A stretch of DNA of 64,000 nucleotides from positions 1-64,000 of the forward strand of contig JAIBAJ010000006.1 of NCBI GenBank assembly GCA_019695265.1. The letters are read 5' to 3'. The notes under the pieces are model-generated. The model was not told the DNA's origin and made no database searches. It saw nothing but the letters and a program-made list of their open reading frames with translations. Shown here in pieces: positions 61,339 to 64,000 of this stretch. Each line of letters begins with the position of its first letter. The first letter of the stretch is position 1. Made by a program: the position numbers and the translations under genes. This DNA comes from Bacteroidia bacterium. GTDB taxonomy: Bacteria; Bacteroidota; Bacteroidia; JAIBAJ01.

Positions 61339-62565
61339 ATGAAAAGACTTATCACCCTGATTCTAACCATAGCAGGTTTTACTTCCTACGCTCAGGTTCA
61401 ACTTCATTCAACTTCACCACTGCCCCCTGGAATGGGTAAAGTTGGCAATACTGTTTTAAAACCTAAGAAGGCAACCGAGAATTTAGGAAGCTATTTCCTG
61501 GATTATGAAGGGTATGATGAGTTTTTCTTCGGTCAAATTCAATCTTTTGTAAAAGTTGGATTTAATTCCTTAGATACCACAACAGGCGTAATTCGTCAGG
61601 CCATGGAAGTGTTTGATACCTTGTTAGTAACCCAGGATTATAATGATTTTCAGCCAATGGAATGGGGTGGAAATACCTTTGTTCGAATTGATACCCTATA
61701 CATTATTGTTGGTCAACAAAACAATACAGGCGACACGGCGGTATTTAAAATGCGTTTGAATACTTATAAATCCAATTCCAATGCCAACGGAGCCTACCTT
61801 AGTTTAACCAATGAACTTTGGGCTGATTCTATTGCCATAGATACCAACCTTACTCCGGATCCGGATGGGTCAGGTTTTCCAATCAAAACCTTAAAATTTA
61901 CTCCCGGTGTAATTACCAACCAAAAGTTTGCTGCTACCTTCGAATATTTTGGTGACCCACAAGATACCTGTTACCTGCGTTTTAGCTATGGAACAGACGG
62001 AAGTAACTGCGGAAGTTCTTCTCAAGCCTTGATTATTCCTTCTGAATTATACCCACAATCCTTTTATTCAGTAGCCCTTGGTGGTGAACCCGGCAATCCA
62101 ACTCCAAGTATCTTTATTCCACGAATCAGCGGAAATTTTGGCTATTACTGGTACAATGATTGCGACAATTCAGGCGACCCATATAATACGCCGGGCGATC
62201 AATCCAGCGGGTTTTCTTCCAGTGAAAATTCATACCAAAATTGGTCTATTTGGGCAAGCGTAACTTTAATAGACTCGGTTACTGCAATGAATGAACTAAG
62301 TAATAAAGAGTTTAGTGTTTCTGCCTACCCTAACCCAGCCAAAGAGGTGGTTAATTTAAGCTATCAGGTAAAATCGGAAGGTTCGGTAAATCTTCATGTT
62401 CACAATATCCTGGGTACCGAGGTTTTGGCTGCCGAACTTGGACACAAAGGATTGGGAAAAAACACCTACAGCATGGATATTTCCGGTTTACCTAACGGAA
62501 TTTATACCTATACCATGGAAATGAATGGTAAAGCGGTTACTCGCAAGTTTGTAGTGGCTCATTAA
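61339..62565 (+). CDS. T9SS-exported protein of unknown function
   Basis: A 408-residue secreted protein. Signal peptide KRLITLILTIAGFTSYAQ supports ATG 61339; the frame is open back to 61165 but would overlap mutL. The mature middle is a beta-rich domain with many Asp, Asn and Thr residues and no motif I know. The C-terminal 80 residues are a type IX sorting domain (AYPNPAKEVVNLSY; GIYTYTMEMNGKAVTRKFVV). It has its own promoter and terminator and is divergent from mutL. Function unknown. Confidence 0.88.
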   Translation: MKRLITLILTIAGFTSYAQVQLHSTSPLPPGMGKVGNTVLKPKKATENLGSYFLDYEGYDEFFFGQIQSFVKVGFNSLDTTTGVIRQAMEVFDTLLVTQDYNDFQPMEWGGNTFVRIDTLYIIVGQQNNTGDTAVFKMRLNTYKSNSNANGAYLSLTNELWADSIAIDTNLTPDPDGSGFPIKTLKFTPGVITNQKFAATFEYFGDPQDTCYLRFSYGTDGSNCGSSSQALIIPSELYPQSFYSVALGGEPGNPTPSIFIPRISGNFGYYWYNDCDNSGDPYNTPGDQSSGFSSSENSYQNWSIWASVTLIDSVTAMNELSNKEFSVSAYPNPAKEVVNLSYQVKSEGSVNLHVHNILGTEVLAAELGHKGLGKNTYSMDISGLPNGIYTYTMEMNGKAVTRKFVVAH

Positions 62566-62581
62566 GGTTTTTTTACCTTAG

Positions 62582-62616
62582 AAAAGAGGCCATTCCCAAT
62601 AAGAATGGCCTCTTTT
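62582..62616 (+). terminator. Rho-independent terminator after the 61339 gene
   Basis: AAAAGAGGCCATTC (62582-62595) and GAATGGCCTCTTTT (62603-62616) form a perfect 14-bp stem around a 7-base loop, followed by GTTTTTCTTT. It lies only 16 bases before the next start codon. Confidence 0.93.
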
Positions 62617-62631
62617 GTTTTTCTTTGCACC

Positions 62632-63546
62632 ATGAAATTATCCCGAATTCAACATCTAATCTTCCTTTCTTGTCTTTTGCTTATTGGAGCTTGTGCTAAT
62701 GAAAAGAAGCAAAATGATAAACCCAAAATTGCCTACCTGGATTTATTGGAAGATGAAACCTTGGCACAAGCCAGACAAGGCTTTTGGGATGCCTTGGCTA
62801 AAAATGGTTATTCTGAAAAGGATGGAAGTCTGGAGGTGATTTATAAAAATGCCAATGGAGACCAAATGGCTTTGGTTCAGGCTTGCGATTACATGGTAAG
62901 TCAAAATGTAGATATAATTGCCACCAATCCAACCTTAAGTACAATAACAGCCGTTAAGAAATCCGGCAACATACCTGTTTGTATGATGGTTTCTCCTCGT
63001 CCCGATTTAGCCGGTTTGGCCTCTAAAGATGGAACCTGGCCTTCCCAATTGTTTGGTGTTTATGAAACCCTGGATTACATTGATTCTTCCCTGGCATTGG
63101 CCATGACCTTGCAACCAGAAATCAAAAAAATAGGATTAATTTATAACCAAAGTGAACCCCAAAGTGTAGATGCCTTCAACGAGGTAAAAAACTATTGTGC
63201 TAAAAGAGGGATTGGACTGGAAGCTCTGCCGGTTAATGCTTCTTCCGAAACCCAACAGGTTACCTCCGTACTGCTCTCTAAATCCATTGATGCTTTCTTT
63301 GCCTTGCCTGATAATGTTATTTTTGCCTCTTTCGAAACGGTGAAAAAGCTATGTGATGAAAAGAAAATCCCCATTTACACATCCGAAGCAGGTTTGGTAA
63401 AACGAGGCGCCAAAGCTAGCTTTGGAGCAGATTTTTACCAATGGGGTTATCAAGCCGGATTGCAAGCGGCTGACTACCTCAAGGATAAATCCAAGTTGCC
63501 TGCTCCACAACCGGTAAAAAACAGAATAAAAACCATCGGAAAATAA
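62632..63546 (+). CDS. ABC transporter substrate-binding lipoprotein
   Basis: A 304-residue lipoprotein of the ABC_sub_bind (TrpX/YtrA-like) family of periplasmic binding proteins. ATG 62632 gives signal QHLIFLSCLLLIG and lipobox IGAC; the earlier ATG at 62605 lies inside the terminator stem and is rejected. The two-lobed fold is visible: first lobe KPKIAYLDLLEDETLAQARQGFWDAL, hinge, and second lobe with IKKIGLIYNQSEPQSVDAFNE. Family members bind aromatic amino acids or other small ligands. No permease or ATPase gene is in the remaining 450 bases, so the rest of the system is outside the window or elsewhere. Confidence 0.9.
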   Translation: MKLSRIQHLIFLSCLLLIGACANEKKQNDKPKIAYLDLLEDETLAQARQGFWDALAKNGYSEKDGSLEVIYKNANGDQMALVQACDYMVSQNVDIIATNPTLSTITAVKKSGNIPVCMMVSPRPDLAGLASKDGTWPSQLFGVYETLDYIDSSLALAMTLQPEIKKIGLIYNQSEPQSVDAFNEVKNYCAKRGIGLEALPVNASSETQQVTSVLLSKSIDAFFALPDNVIFASFETVKKLCDEKKIPIYTSEAGLVKRGAKASFGADFYQWGYQAGLQAADYLKDKSKLPAPQPVKNRIKTIGK

Positions 63547-63556
63547 ACTCCTCCAC

Positions 63557-63937
63557 ATGAATAAACAAATCATCCAATCTCCGGCAGCTCCGGCTCCAAT
63601 TGGTCCCTACAGTCAGGCTGTAAAAGCAGGTAATTTTTTATTTCTTTCCGGGCAAATCGCTTTAGATCCTGCAACAGGAGAATTAAAAATGGATTCTGTG
63701 GAAGTAGAAACCCAACAGGTAATGAAGAATTTACAAGCGGTATTGCAGCAAGCAGGGTTGGATTTTAATCATGTGGTAAAAACTACCATTTTCTTGATGG
63801 ATATGAATGACTTTGCTACAGTTAATACCATTTATGGGAGCTACTTTCAAGGTGATTTTCCGGCCAGAGAAACTGTTCAGGTTGCAGGACTTCCCAAGGG
63901 TGTTCGGGTTGAGATTTCAATGGTAGCGGCTGTTTAA
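63557..63937 (+). CDS. ridA: RidA family reactive-intermediate deaminase
   Basis: A 126-residue trimeric protein hydrolysing enamine/imine intermediates from PLP enzymes. Seen: PAAPAPIGPYSQAVKAGNFLFLSGQIALDP (in pieces, 9-38) with the conserved Y18, a central MKNLQAVLQQAGLDFNHVVKTTIF, and the arginine in FPARETVQVAGLPKGVRVEISMVA, R103-like, with the ligand-binding R and E. Full length with ATG start 10 bases after the binding-protein gene, so probably cotranscribed. The final 63 bases of the window after it show no feature. Confidence 0.95.
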   Translation: MNKQIIQSPAAPAPIGPYSQAVKAGNFLFLSGQIALDPATGELKMDSVEVETQQVMKNLQAVLQQAGLDFNHVVKTTIFLMDMNDFATVNTIYGSYFQGDFPARETVQVAGLPKGVRVEISMVAAV

Positions 63938-64000
63938 TTGCATTTTCTCATCTTGAGCAATTCCAACTTCCCCGGTTGGTGCCAAGCTTTCAACATTCTG

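Noticed and set aside
62605-62631. Upstream ATG for the substrate-binding lipoprotein
   Set aside because: It lies in the terminator stem and would put nine residues before a well-formed lipoprotein signal.

Overview
The window looks like a chromosome segment from a free-living member of the Bacteroidota. It is moderately AT-rich. Many genes have promoters of the Bacteroidota type (-33 TTTG or TTG, -7 TAnnTTTG). Two exported proteins end in type IX secretion sorting domains. There is a TonB-dependent receptor with a carboxypeptidase-regulatory-like plug, a LytS/LytT-type two-component pair, and several small families largely confined to this phylum (DUF6913, DUF6952). I saw no rRNA, tRNA, CRISPR array, prophage or transposase.

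Layout. 1-480: exact 26-bp tandem array of small hairpins. 580-5578: a GxxExxY protein, an unknown small protein, dapA, a DUF6913 protein, serC, a SiaB/SiaC partner-switch pair and a diacylglycerol-kinase-type enzyme. 5579-7605: gene-free 2 kb holding two inverted copies of an interspersed repeat and several hairpins. 7606-15151: hppD, a DUF3108 protein, rpsP-rimM, a metallo-beta-lactamase-fold hydrolase, a glycosyltransferase, a CMD-like protein and an SDR. 15279-19474: TonB-dependent receptor followed by a histidine kinase and a LytTR regulator. 19746-30886: glyS, mnmA, a lipoprotein, a PsbP-like protein, a thioredoxin, an Opp-type permease pair, coaD, a TlpA-like protein and trhO. 30942-34096: operon of a TPR protein, comA, a rhodanese and a DedA protein. 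34191-40955: a fatty-acid oxidation enzyme, murQ, a propeller protein secreted by T9SS, and a DUF2304/unknown/GMC oxidoreductase trio. 41641-50922: exopolysaccharide export (Wza- and Wzc-like), rfbC, a WecA-like transferase, a lytic transglycosylase, a TPR lipoprotein-like protein and DoxX. 51021-63937: a D-Ala-D-Ala carboxypeptidase, queA-ispD, pssA, a two-gene cell-wall/membrane unit, icd, mutL, a T9SS cargo protein, an ABC substrate-binding lipoprotein and ridA.

The most interesting signal is non-coding. Eight intergenic copies of a GC-rich element of about 135-158 bp are scattered through the window: six of type A (154-158 bp) and two of type B (about 136 bp). A and B differ in most positions but share one fold. 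Outer stem, middle stem and apical hairpin show compensatory base changes between copies, and a conserved G.U pair suggests which strand is the RNA. They never interrupt a gene. I know of no named function; they look like a dispersed structured-RNA family or a non-coding mobile repeat.

How the genes relate: cell-envelope building is the main theme (EPS export, Wzc kinase, undecaprenyl-phosphate sugar transferase, transglycosylase, glucosaminidase, DD-carboxypeptidase, MurQ recycling, PssA, DGK). Translation and tRNA modification genes (rpsP, rimM, glyS, mnmA, trhO, queA) and central metabolism (icd, dapA, serC, coaD, ispD) fill most of the rest.
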